From Micrasema longulum (lineage: Eukaryota; Arthropoda; Insecta; Trichoptera; Brachycentridae): a stretch of DNA of 64,000 bases. The translations under genes were made by a program, and so were the position numbers. Under the pieces are notes generated by a model. The model was not told where the DNA came from, did not search any database, and saw only the letters and a program-made list of their open reading frames with translations. The stretch lies in NCBI GenBank assembly GCA_022494885.1, contig JAGVSM010001281.1, positions 186,001 through 250,000 of the forward strand, given 5' to 3'. Shown here one piece after another: positions 12,001 through 22,169 of this stretch; position 1 is the first letter of the stretch, and each line of letters begins with the position of its first letter.

Positions 12001-15000
12001 TCTACTTACCTTCACTATCAATTTTATTATTGACTTTTTAAACGTTCTTTCCTTACTAATTGTTTTAATGGATAATGGAAGTAGGTTACAGATTTTAATT
12101 GCATTATACTCCAAGTCTCTGTGACCAAAAGTGGTGTAAGCTTGTATTTGTTTAACCCGTTATAGGACACATATTTTTTTGTCTTGCAAACTTACCTAAA
12201 ACCTAACCCACGTTAAACATAATAAATCTATTGTATTTGAAAAAACTGAGTGGAAAACTGATCTACCAGTGGTTATTATGATGCTCTTGTGTCATAAAAC
12301 TTATTATGAATAGAAAATAAATACCTCAATTCTAACGGTATATTTATGTACCACTTTGTTCTAGGTGTTGAGGATCTAGTGATTATATTATTGAAATATA
12401 ATCACAATATTATTATTATTATCATTATTATTATAACACAAGAAGTATGTTAGGGTTATGTGATCATTTGAATGTTGCATAGTTACGTGTTCTGAGGAAG
12501 AGTAGTTTTTGAATGTGTGTAAGAATGGATTTGGTGGCAATTGTGATTTATTTAATTTGCGTGAAGTTTGATCATTAAGAGTATTCGACTCTCAAATGTA
12601 GATGATAATTGAGATTTTTTTCAGGTATTTGACTACCCTCCGGATGGAGTGAGAAAATGTATTGTCTCAACCAACATTGCTGAAACTTCAGTTACTATTG
12701 ATGGTATAAGATTTGTTGTGGATTCTGGCAAGGTATAATATTATTATCATCATAGCATTTATTTAATTATTTTTTGCATTAATACGTATACATATTTAAC
12801 ACCAGAAAATCTATATAAAGCTAGTGAATTAAAAAAATAATACGGAGCGTCCTTTGGTTAGGATAGTTTCCATTTTACATAGCTCAGCCTGTTCTAAGAT
12901 GAAGATTTTGCATGTTTTAAAGTATAAGTAGTTCTATACTAATATAACAGGTATAAGAATGTAATAATCATTATTATATAAATAAAAAGTAAATATATGT
13001 ACTAAGAATACATAATGTTACTCAAACATTAATAATATTGTAACATATTTATATATAATAAAAAATAAATAATGTATGTACCAATTATATAAAGTAATAC
13101 ATTTATAAGTCTTGACATATATTCATTTATTAAATCTCTCGCTCTACTATATATATATGTGCAGTTATTTTTATTTTAAAATTTGTTTTACATTTTAAAT
13201 CCTTTTAGTCCTTTTTCCTTCCTTGATACAAATCTTTTATTTTCTAGGAAAAAAAAAATATTTTAATAATAATATATTTTTTGAAAATTTTCAAATTTTG
13301 GTTTCAAAAAGGAAAACCATTTTTTGAATAAAAATATCAATTACTAAAAAAAATATTATTAATACTTGTATCTTTTTAAGCTAATTTTGTCATTGGTTTT
13401 TCATTTTTGTTTTAAGTTTTATAATTTATTTAATATGTTTCTGAATTTTACAATTTAGTCTTTTGTATGTTTTATTTTATTTCATGGTCATGCGCTTATA
13501 GACTTATTTCACATTTTTAATAATTTTATATTTATGTAAATAACTGTAGGCAATATTAAAAGAAAAAAATGTATTTCATAAAAGCTTTGGTAAAATAAGC
13601 ATGGTTCAATTTCTTCTAAAATAATAAATACTCCATTTTGAAAATTTATCTGATGCAATAATTTTTTAGGTAAAGGAAATGAGTTATGATCCGTCTTGTA
13701 AAATGCAAAAGTTGAAAGAGTTTTGGATTTCTAAATCAAGTGCAGAACAAAGGAAAGGTCGTGCTGGTAGAACAGGTTAGTTTATAATAATACAAAATGT
13801 AGGTAAGTTACCCAGTGGTGCATAGGGAACTGCATTGACACTCCAACTGCAGCTTATCTGGTTCATTTTGTTACGTGGAAAGTAAAATGTACCCTAGTAA
13901 TAGTGCCCTCGGCATAAAACATCACAATAATTTATTTATATTTCGTACATGTATATTACAATTTTCAAAATAAAACAAAATACTAAGTTTTGAGAACAAG
14001 TGTCTCAAAAAAATCTTGGGTGTGCGGTGGGTTGACTTTGAGAGGGTTGAAGAAATAAGAAAACAGACCCAGCAAACTCCGTTGGCAACTGTCATCAAGC
14101 AAAGGCGATGCGGTTGGCTGGGCCATATAATGCGGATGCCTGCTTTACAGGGCATCAGTTTCTCAACGTCAAATAAATAAATAATATTTTACAAAATCTA
14201 TTTTATTATTTGTTCTAGGTCCCGGTGTTTGCTATCGTATCTACTCGGAGAAAGAATATTCTGGTCTCGAACCATTTAGTACTCCAGAGTTACTCAGGGT
14301 TCCACTGGACAGTCTTCTTCTCCTAATGGTCTCCCTCGGCCTGAATGATGTGCGGAAATTTCCATTTCTAGATGCGCCACAGGAAGATAGTGTGGAGAAT
14401 TCATTATTGGAACTGAAGCAACATGTAAGTTATCGGTAATTTTTGGTTCTGTCTCATAGACGGTCAAATTGACACAATGTGGTACTAAAGTTTTATGTAA
14501 AAGTGAAAGGCTCACATGAACAGCAATATCAACCAATGATGCATTTTGTTGAAACTAAAAATACACAGTTGCTGTGTGATTGCTATTGTCATAATATGAT
14601 ATATTATATTATATTGATTTTGGCACATTATGATTTAAGTATTTAATTGTACAGCATGTATGAAGCCCCTAGTATCTCAACGCACATAAAACTGCTCAGG
14701 TTGAGATGGGCTGGACTCATACAAAGAATGCCTGATGCGCCAGTAACTAAGAGAGTCATGACTGGACATCCAGGGGGTAAAAGAAGGATCGGAAGACCTA
14801 GACTGAGGTGGGAGGATTAAGTACAAAACGATGCAGCACAGCTTTTACAAATTGCAAATTGGAAAATGGCTGCTGAGGACAGGGGGAGTTGGAGGCAAAA
14901 GTTAAAGAAGGCAAAGGCTCAATTTTGGGCTGTAGCGCCATCGAAGAAGAAGAAGATGATTTAAGTGTATGAATAAAAATGATTTATTTAGCTATTATCT

Positions 15001-18000
15001 TAATTCATGGAACAACGTAGTGGTGCATAGATTTTCATTGACACTGTTATCAATATATATTGTCTTTTTGGGTGATCCCGTGTAAGTTAGACTCGTTCCG
15101 ATGTTTTGGCTATCGTTCCCGGAAGCATCTATAATCTACACAGTTTACCCTTTACTCTTGCAACGGTACCCGAAACGTCAGAACGATTCCAATCTTCACG
15201 GGATCACCCAAAAAAGACTATACATACAGCAGGCCCTCGATAGTCCGAACACCCAAAATTTATACCCTGTTAGGATGTACGTAGCATTTGTAATAGTATG
15301 CAGATATTTTGAAAGGCAGTTTTTTAAATAAAACAAAAAAATTGTGACTGAAAGTATGTTTTAATCGTGCAAAATGTTATATTATTAAAGTATAATCCTA
15401 TTAATCACACCTTTTGAAAGAATTCCAATATAGTTCTTTGATGAGTGTTATTTAGCAACATAGAAAACGATTAATCTCTTAATGTTTGTAAAAGCATTTT
15501 TCTGGAATTCAAATCCCACTCTAACCCAACTTTACTCCAATTTTCTAATAGTGAGTTATTTACAACTCGTTGAAAATGGCTCGCAAAATTAAATATTTGG
15601 GTAAATCATAAGGACGCAAATATTTATTTAAAAAAAAATTATATGTAGTATTTTTCTATGCTTATTTCAGTATGCCCTTTCAAGCGATGAGCGACTGACC
15701 CCCTTGGGAAAAGCACTGTCCCGTTTACCAGTAGAGATAGTTCTGGGGAAGATGCTTATTCTCGGTTCTGTGCTACTGCAGTCCGAGGCTGTTCTGTCTC
15801 TTGCCGCCGCCCTCTCTGTCCAATCTCCCTACACCAATAGAGCACACAGAGATATTGACTGTGAGGTTAGTAATAATTATAAATATAGCCATAATAAATC
15901 AATCTCACTATATGCACCACTGAGTACATTTAGGGAAATGATGACTGCTTACACTGGAAGCTTACATTCTATGCTTAGTTGGTGGGATGTGGCATTTTGT
16001 GTAACATATTTTGTTGAATTTGACGACTAGGAAAATTTTATGGGATGAACTACTAAGAGTATATAAATTGACATCCCGTCTGATGTTTTATATTTTATTA
16101 CTCCAGACCGCCAGAAAACCCTTGGATTCTGACCACGGTGACCCATTGACCTTGCTAAACACATATGCAGGATGGCTGCAGATAAAACAAGAAGGTTCCT
16201 ACAGCCGACATGATCGAAGTGGCGACCATCACGCTACTAACTCGAAGCACTGGTGTAAGAAAAGAGGGTTGGAGGAACAGAGGTTTTATGAAATCACCAA
16301 ATTAAGGACCCAATTCAAGGACTTACTGCAGGTTAATTCTCTATGTATTTAAACTGCGTACATAAACAGATGATTTTTCAATAAAAAAATTTACATGGCA
16401 GTTGCATTATATTATTAACCTTGTTTGTAATGTACAAGGTTTATACTTCACAAGTGGATTTTGTTTCTTGGCTATCTTTAGCCGAGTAGTGTGTAGCGTC
16501 CCTTTGTGAGGAGTGTGAAAAATGTCCAATTTTCATAAAATAAGATAATGTCAATACTCAATGTATCAACAGATTTCAAAGATTTACAAAAAAAAATGAA
16601 CCTCAATTATATAGAAAAATTAAATGGTGCCTTTATTGGTTAACAGCTTCGCTCTGTGCATTATAGTGAGACAATGCAAAAAGTGAGCCGAACAAATAAA
16701 TGCAGATCATATCCATCACAAAATATACGCTATTCACCAGTGTCGCTTAACCGATAAAGATGAGAATCTCTCCAAAATGTGGACAATAATTATGTCCGAC
16801 CTTCACACAAGATGTGTGAAGAATCAAGATAAAAAATAGGATTCAAAATTTTAATAATCTCGGAGCCTCAATAATCACTATTGTATTGTGTATTGCTAAT
16901 TAAAATATGTACACCAGGTAATTGCAAAATAACAAAGGCATTTTTTCGAAATTACAATTTTATTCTTACGAGCAAAAATTATAAAGTTTTGTGTGTTTCT
17001 TCTTCTTTCTGTGCCATATCAGGTCTCCCCGACGTTGGCGATCACTCTAGAGTAGGCATTCCGGTCCTGCGCCAACTGGAACAATGCCTCAACCCCACGC
17101 ACTCCCGTCCAGTCGCGGATGTTTCTCAGCCAGGACATCTGTCACCTTCCAACCCCACGCTTTCCCTCGATCTTTCCCATCATAATAAGCTGTAGAAGCG
17201 TATATTTGCTTCCGCTCATGATATGGCCCAGATATGCGAGTTTTCTCTGTTTTATTGAGGACAGTAGTTCTTTTTCGGCACTGGCTCGTCTCAACACCTC
17301 CACGTTGGTCACTAAATCTGTCCACGGGATTTTCAGCACTCTCCGGTGAAGCCACATTTCAAAAGCCTCTAATCGGTTCATGGAGTTCACCTTGAGAGTC
17401 CATGTTTCAACCCCGTAGAGCAGTATTGACCACACATAGCACTTGACCATCCTCTGTCTCAGTTTTAAATTAAGACTATCACTGCAGAAGAATGATTTCA
17501 TGCCATTGAATGCTGATCGTGCTATTTCTAATCTGCATCTAATTTCCTTATCCGGATCCAGATCAGAAGTGATGACAGAAAATTCATTCAAGAGAAGCCG
17601 GACGGAATATTGATGGACATCCTTTCATTTTACTTAAAGGGATCACGTAATTTTGTTCTTATTATCATTTATTGTCCTTATTACCTATACTATTCTAACC
17701 ATGGAAGATGCTAACTACCTCTTGTGATAAGATATATTATTACGGAATGGATGTGCCTTAGATCCTCACCAATGCTTCTGCATCGCTCCTCCGGGTTAAG
17801 TTTTTTGACATTGAAATGGGGGCAATGCGTCAATAAGTGAGGAACATTTTAAGGGATTTCATCATCACATGAACAGCTATTGATCTCGGAAAGTTTAAAA
17901 CGGTGCAGGTTGCACATTTGTGTGAGTTCGAAGATCATACGCTGCTTTTAAATAGATCACTCACACAAAGCTTTATACCATTTATCAAAGTTTGATAACA

Positions 18001-21000
18001 TGAAAGCATAAAGCGCTGGCTAGGAGTATGTTTTTTAATGCTTAAAAGAATAAACTTACCCAATCACAATTTTGTAACTGTCTTTTTGTAAATTTTATAA
18101 ATAAATAATCAAAGTTTAGTGTTGTTTATATTTTTTAGGACTGTGGGTTATTGCCAGTTAAGGAAACACAAAGCATGTCTTCTACAGAGAGAGCATTAAG
18201 ACATGGTCAACTTAAACATCTTAAAGACATGAGAAAGTAAGTGAGTTTGAAATTATGGTATCAAAGCACACTTTCTTCGATTGAATTCATTATGTTACAC
18301 ATTCAATTACAGTTTCTCTGTGTGATTTTATTTAATCAAATAATTTAATCGGCTTATTTCTTATTAGACAACACAGAAGCCAAGCAGCTGATGAGAGCAG
18401 AAAGCGGAAAAGGCTGAAGATGGAAAGTTGGGAAGCAGAGGGAGAAGGAGTAGAAGGGATCCCTCCTGATAGTGATGCCATAGACATTAAAGATGTAGAG
18501 TTCCAAATGGCGAATGACATGAAGAAAGTTCAGGTATCTATTGTTTCAACTTTAAATCTGATGAACAAATAATAAAAGTGATACTCAGGATGTCAAGTTT
18601 GACAAAACAGTATAGTACATAAAAAATGCTATTTAAAAAAAAAACAAAATGTGAGAATAATACCAAAGTACATTTATGGAGACTGGACTGCTGTACATGT
18701 GCGAACATTTCACACCATGGCAAAAATCCTCACTGCATGATAAAATAACAAAGAGTAGATTGATATTTATTGAAGTAGGCTCTCGTGGTCTTGACTTTCC
18801 TTTTATGACAACACTTTAATAACAGCAGTACCATCAGAACCAATCGCTAAATAATATTTTTATCATTTGGTGTTGCCAGTATAAAAATCTGTTATAGTTA
18901 AATTTTTACGGTTTTCTGCTCATTTTTGACAAATAAGTACTTTATGCGATAGATACTTATTTCTGCTTAGAATATGTTTTCTTTATTATCTTATAATTAA
19001 AAAGAGAATAAATCTATCAGTGCAAAAATTATTATGCCAGTATTTTGATAAATATTAGCTGAAGTGATGGAAGGATTCTCGTTTTCAATTATTTGATTGT
19101 ACAACAAACTTACAATTTGATTTTAGGATTTGATATCTGGCAGCAGTGCAACAAGTCATAGAGATATGTCAACTTTAAAACTTATTTTATGCCGAGCACT
19201 TTACCCGCAAATAGCTGTTGCTGATGAATTTAATCATTGCAAGGTGTGTTCACAAAAAATTCTCATATTTTTCTAGATTTCTATTACATTTCGTTTATTG
19301 CATAATACAAATTATATTTTCCAATATAACATTAAACTCTCTGTGTTAGAGAATGAATAAAATGAGTGGAGGTAAGTCAGCTTCGCAGTGTATTGGTTGG
19401 CGCGTTCGCCTACGATGCTTGAGGTTGCGGGTGCGATTCCTTGGAAGGTCGGCATGAAATATAGATCGAAAAGGTGATACTACACTGAAATATATTTAAT
19501 GTTCCTGGACTGACACCTAAGGCGAAAGGCTGATCACCTTACCTTCATGAAACAGTTGATCGATATACAATGAATTTAGTGTATTGGTTGATTTTAGTGT
19601 AGTTTACATGCAGTGCCGTATGCACCATCGGGTGTGGGAAGGCATATGATCTCAGAGTAATAAGGTGCCTTAGCTGTACATACGGCATTTCGCTCTATTG
19701 CATAGAACAAAAGCTTTGCAAATTTTTTGTTTGATTTTGGTTTAACAACAAACGTATAATGGACAGTTATAGTTTACGCTTGCGATTCTCGACCTGAGTA
19801 CCTACGGCCCGTTGTTTTGGTGCAAACTATAGCTAATTCTGTGATTGATAATCCTTTAATGATTTTTGATAATCAATCACGGAGTTAACTGACCGATGCC
19901 TGGGAGATGTGGCACCTTATTTTGTTGATTATTTTATACTTTAATATAAAATTGTGCTTATCTTTTTTTCAGTCAGTGTCGGAACAGTTATTCCATACAT
20001 CAAACAAGGCATTTGTCTCCCTACATCCCATGAGTTACTTTGGTACTCACCCCCAAGTCCTACAATTGGAAGAAAATGATATGGAAATGGACAATACAAG
20101 CTACAAATCCAGATTACCACTGAGTTCCAAACATCAGATAGTGTGTTATTTGTAAGTTGCCTCTGTAGTACATTTTTTTATCTACTAAACTGATAATTTG
20201 TCACCTTATGTCAAATTTTTGATCATGAAACATGGTATTTTAATTAACATAATTTTTGTGGACTTTAAAATTTGTAAAAGTTTTTTATTTCCTTTAAAGA
20301 TCTTTGCTCGAAACTACAAAACCTTACTTGATGAATTCTATGCGGATGCCGGCAGCTCAGACGTTGTTATTGTTCGCTCATTGTATCGACACAAATCTCT
20401 CATTTTCAAGGTTAGTTGATGACAACAATAAATAGCCTGTTCATATTTTGTGATAGCTTGTAATAATGTGTTTACTTTTTTTAAGATTGGTGTGTGATTC
20501 ATGGCTACAGCTCGAATTCCCAACTCCAGAAGCTGGACTTAACCTCCTCATTAAAGCTTCACAATTAAGAAAGCAGTGGGACTACTTAATCAATGATAGA
20601 CTAGAAGGTAAACTTATGTCTTAGTTTCCATAAAATAATTAGTTATTAATATACCCAATTTGCGGAGTATTTTTTAAAATGACATGTTGCCAGTAATCTA
20701 CTAAAACACTGTTGGTCTTATTTATTTAAACGACAAAACTATTTTTGAAATACATATCAAGTAAAAAAAGAGAAAAATTACTTTCCAACTTGATTCCTTT
20801 TCTTCGACTACAATGTTAATTATGTATTTCCTGTTTTGTAGTTTTTCAAATCTCCCATTTTATTTCATCTCAGTTATCTCAAAAGTAGCATTTTTATCGA
20901 TTATTATAACACGCAGATGTTGTACTTTAAAACTGAATTTATTTATTATTATGTTAATCTTTATTTTATTAAATGCTATATCTTAAGCTGTGGATACAAG

Positions 21001-22112
21001 TGTGGAAAGTAGCTTGGAAAAGGCTAAACCAAAGCCAGAGAAGAGATCGAATCAACAATTGCAGTATGAACTATCAACTGGTCTAAGTGCGTACATGGCT
21101 ACTGAAGTCTGCTATACAATCAAGAGATTACTACCGGCCGATATGAAGAATGTGTTTAGTGGAACGGAACAGGGAACACTGTTTCCTGATTTGAACCCTA
21201 ATCCGTTTGATGAAGATTTCAACTGCTACCCGCATGACAAGAAAGGAGGAATATGGATAACAGACCATGTGGTGCTTGGAAGGTAATATTTTAATTAGCA
21301 TTATTAAATTATAGACAATCGACCTTTGCTGCTGCAATTAACACAGGAAATCATCCCCGCAGTTTTCAAATTGGTTAACTGTAGTAGAAACGATAGCTCT
21401 TCTTTTTAAAATTATTCCAGTTGAAAAGGACTCTGATGGAAAAAAATATTTTTTTTGGGTTAAAATGAAATTAGGAACAAAAGAGCTTCACGTAATGACT
21501 CCACTAATAGGCGCTTGTATTGCTACATATTATTATCTTGGTTTATGTCTATTTTTTTATTTGTTAGGTACTTTTTCGAAGATTGGTCCAAAATAAAAAT
21601 AATGAAATATTCATAGTACAGTGAGATTTGTGATGATTTTTTTGTTGTTGTATTCATTAGAAATTTGTTTAAATATTTTAATTTCCGATATATAAATACG
21701 TCCTTGATGGTTTTGATACATATAATGATCGATAATATGTCGAGTTAGTCTGTGAAAATAATACTTATTTAATCTCATGTTTATTTAGACTTTAATTTTT
21801 TTTAAATATACTTGCAGTCTGCAAGAGACAGAATGGAGTCACAGTTTGTATGAAGAGATATTACAAACCCCCTGGACTTGTGAAGCCTGTGGAATTACAG
21901 TGTGCCTGTCACCCATAGAGAAACTTCAGCATACCAAGTTCACTTGTTCACAAAACAGTGAGAAAAAATCTGATTCACAAAGCACTTCGGAAGATACCAT
22001 TATAATCTCAAATAAGCCCAACGCTCAGAAATATGAGTGTGAAAATTGTAAATCAAAAATGATGCTAACCCCCATTGAAATATTGCGACATAAGAAGAGT
22101 TGCAAATCATAG
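6038..22112 (+). CDS. DHX34: DHX34-type ATP-dependent RNA helicase (19 exons)
   Basis: DEAH-box helicase of the DHX34 family, which in animals promotes nonsense-mediated mRNA decay by acting with UPF1 and the SMG1 kinase. Exons by GT-AG junctions with continuous phase: 6038-6681, 7617-7735, 7959-8125, 8433-8639, 9947-10079, 11505-11653, 12625-12732, 13670-13775, 14219-14424, 15671-15865, 16107-16331, 18139-18236, 18368-18533, 19127-19243, 19973-20151, 20300-20410, 20486-20607, 20988-21282, 21818-22112. The sum is 3642 nt, 1213 residues; the human protein is about 1140. Motifs in order: GDTGCGKST (about 232-240), TQPRRIAC (257-264), DEIH (326-329), SAT (about 359), [18 protein letters not shown] (488-500), QRKGRAGR (536-543). 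The winged-helix/ratchet and OB regions follow, then two C-terminal zinc-finger-like motifs (CEAC..H..C and CENC..H..C), as in known DHX34. Residues 2-45 are rich in Arg-Ser, which I do not recall in the vertebrate protein. No frameshift or premature stop was seen. Introns carry LINEs, SINEs and MITEs. Confidence 0.95.
6915..7605 (+). mobile_element. Truncated non-LTR retrotransposon in DHX34 intron 1
   Basis: The frame from 6937 reads '[20 protein letters not shown]' and 'VIVYGAECW', then after one stop '[19 protein letters not shown]' and '[17 protein letters not shown]'. These are the classic post-fingers C-terminal motifs of endonuclease-reverse transcriptase ORF2. A second, more damaged copy lies at 51030-52475. 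The sequence runs to within a dozen bases of the acceptor of DHX34 exon 2 (AG at 7615-7616). Confidence 0.8.
8680..8960 (-). mobile_element. LINE ORF2 C-terminal fragment, reverse
   Basis: Read on the minus strand, it gives '[20 protein letters not shown]' followed by a Glu/Lys-rich end coded by GAA repeats. This is the terminal pattern of several arthropod LINE families. It sits in DHX34 intron 4 and is not part of the helicase. Confidence 0.6.
9010..9250 (+). repeat. Interspersed repeat 'D' copy
   Basis: An unclassified repeat whose core includes 'TGTAAATGCCTAGACTTC' followed by 'ATTCCCTTCT' and 'CATCTCTGTT'. Related copies on + lie at about 32826-32925, 33730-33845, 43605-43770 and 53022-53390, and on - at about 40770-40880 and 41085-41240. 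The shared text shows dispersal. I could not define the ends or a coding part. Confidence 0.5.
10130..10240 (-). mobile_element. SINE family C, degenerate fragment
   Basis: Minus-strand fragment matching the body of the SINE at 10851-11046 ('GGGAATCAAGTTG' and the 'AGTAAATAACT' segment). It is strongly decayed, in DHX34 intron 5. Confidence 0.45.
10413..10743 (+). mobile_element. LINE/SINE 3' end with structured tail and ATT repeat
   Basis: Three landmarks in order. First, an inverted pair CAGCAAAC/GTTTGCTG near 10465-10500. Second, a hairpin at about 10611-10655 with arms ATCCCAAC and GTTGGGAT around the loop CATGCGCTCTGTAGCTGCAA. Third, a terminal hairpin AGCGCC...GGCGCT at about 10669-10705. 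It ends in an (ATT)n microsatellite at about 10723-10743. The last two landmarks recur at 62893-63023, so this is a mobile 3' end. The left boundary is a guess. Confidence 0.55.
10744..11349 (+). mobile_element. Truncated copy of the 761-bp TIR element, split by a SINE
   Basis: It matches the right two thirds of the complete element at 30805-31565, from 'GGACATTTGACCGACATTAT' to the right terminal inverted repeat that ends at 11349. A reverse SINE interrupts it at 10851-11046. The left TIR is missing, and the left edge abuts the ATT tail of the retroelement before it. The matching internal text makes the relationship clear. Confidence 0.75.
10851..11046 (-). mobile_element. SINE family C, near full length, reverse
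   Basis: tRNA-derived SINE on the minus strand. The head carries a box-B-like 'GTGGTTCGAATCTCACTC', the body 'GAGTTATTTACAACTCGTTG', and the tail is poly-A (poly-T on + near 10851). It splits the inverted-repeat element around it; the short sequence AGTT lies on both sides. Other copies: 15500-15650 and 63430-63612 on +, and 10130-10240 and 22270-22370 on -. Confidence 0.75.
13805..13850 (-). repeat. SINE family A tail fragment
   Basis: It carries 'GTGGTGCATAGGG', the reverse of the conserved 'CCCTATGCACCA' of the family A tail. It is in DHX34 intron 8, with a second such scrap at about 15008-15045. Confidence 0.4.
13985..14165 (+). mobile_element. LINE ORF2 C-terminal fragment
   Basis: The plus-strand frame reads '[20 protein letters not shown]' and then '[16 protein letters not shown]', the WLGH signature of arthropod LINE ORF2 ends. 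It lies in DHX34 intron 8, 50 bases before exon 9. The long minus-strand ORF across it is a shadow. Confidence 0.65.
14650..14960 (+). mobile_element. LINE 3' end with GAA/GAT tail
   Basis: The frame reads '[20 protein letters not shown]', 'GRPRLRWED', then '[20 protein letters not shown]', and ends in AAGAAGAAG/GAT repeats. The Trp-Ala-Gly and GRPRLRW motifs and the short-repeat tail identify an RTE/CR1-type 3' end. It is in DHX34 intron 9. Confidence 0.7.
15056..15225. mobile_element. Foldback MITE
   Basis: The two ends are inverted copies. The left has 'TTTTTGGGTGATCCCGTG', the right 'CACGGGATCACCCAAAAA', and similarity continues inward for roughly 55 bases at about 70%. TA-rich flanks allow a TA target duplication. 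There is no coding capacity; the 76-codon ORF across it is incidental. Confidence 0.6.
15500..15650 (+). mobile_element. SINE family C fragment next to a splice acceptor
   Basis: It carries 'GTGAGTTATTTACAACTCGT' and 'AAATATTTGGGTAAATCATA' with a poly-A tail ending about 20 bases before the acceptor of DHX34 exon 10 (AG at 15669-15670). The tRNA-like head is mostly lost. Confidence 0.7.
16995..17600 (-). mobile_element. LINE ORF2 C-terminal fragment, reverse
   Basis: Minus-strand translation from 17591 gives '[20 protein letters not shown]', '[14 protein letters not shown]', '[14 protein letters not shown]' and '[15 protein letters not shown]', then after a frameshift a Trp/Gly-rich end and a GAA-repeat tail near 16998. 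This is a typical endonuclease-reverse transcriptase tail. It is in DHX34 intron 11 and is inactive. Confidence 0.8.
19374..19665 (+). mobile_element. SINE family A, near full length
   Basis: The tRNA-like head has an A box around 'GGTTGGCGCGTTCGCC' and a B box 'GGGTGCGATTCC'. The body has 'GACTGACACCTAAGGCG' and 'CTGATCACCTTACCTTCATG', and the tail 'CAGTGCCGTATGCACCATCG'. Family A copies recur at 30424-30690, 42562-42745, 44755-45020, 46585-46690, 54637-54815, 60680-61160 (reverse) and in scraps. It is in DHX34 intron 14. Confidence 0.75.
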
Positions 22113-22163
22113 TGAGTTGCAAAACATATTATATATGTTTATGTACATACGTATTTTATTTCA

Positions 22164-22169
22164 AATAAA
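22164..22169 (+). terminator. DHX34 polyadenylation signal
   Basis: AATAAA about 52 bases after the DHX34 stop codon (TAG at 22110-22112), in A/T-rich sequence. It is the first canonical signal downstream. Confidence 0.7.

Noticed and set aside
12379..12405. 11-bp perfect hairpin
   Set aside because: Short AT-rich stem next to an ATT microsatellite; expected by chance at this length and composition.
17119..17349. 76- and 104-codon plus-strand ORFs
   Set aside because: Opposite strand of a reverse LINE with clear ORF2 motifs.
19760..19890. Small inverted repeat around GTGATTGATAAT
   Set aside because: Only 11 of 12 bases pair and the outer part is weak; not separable from chance in AT-rich DNA.
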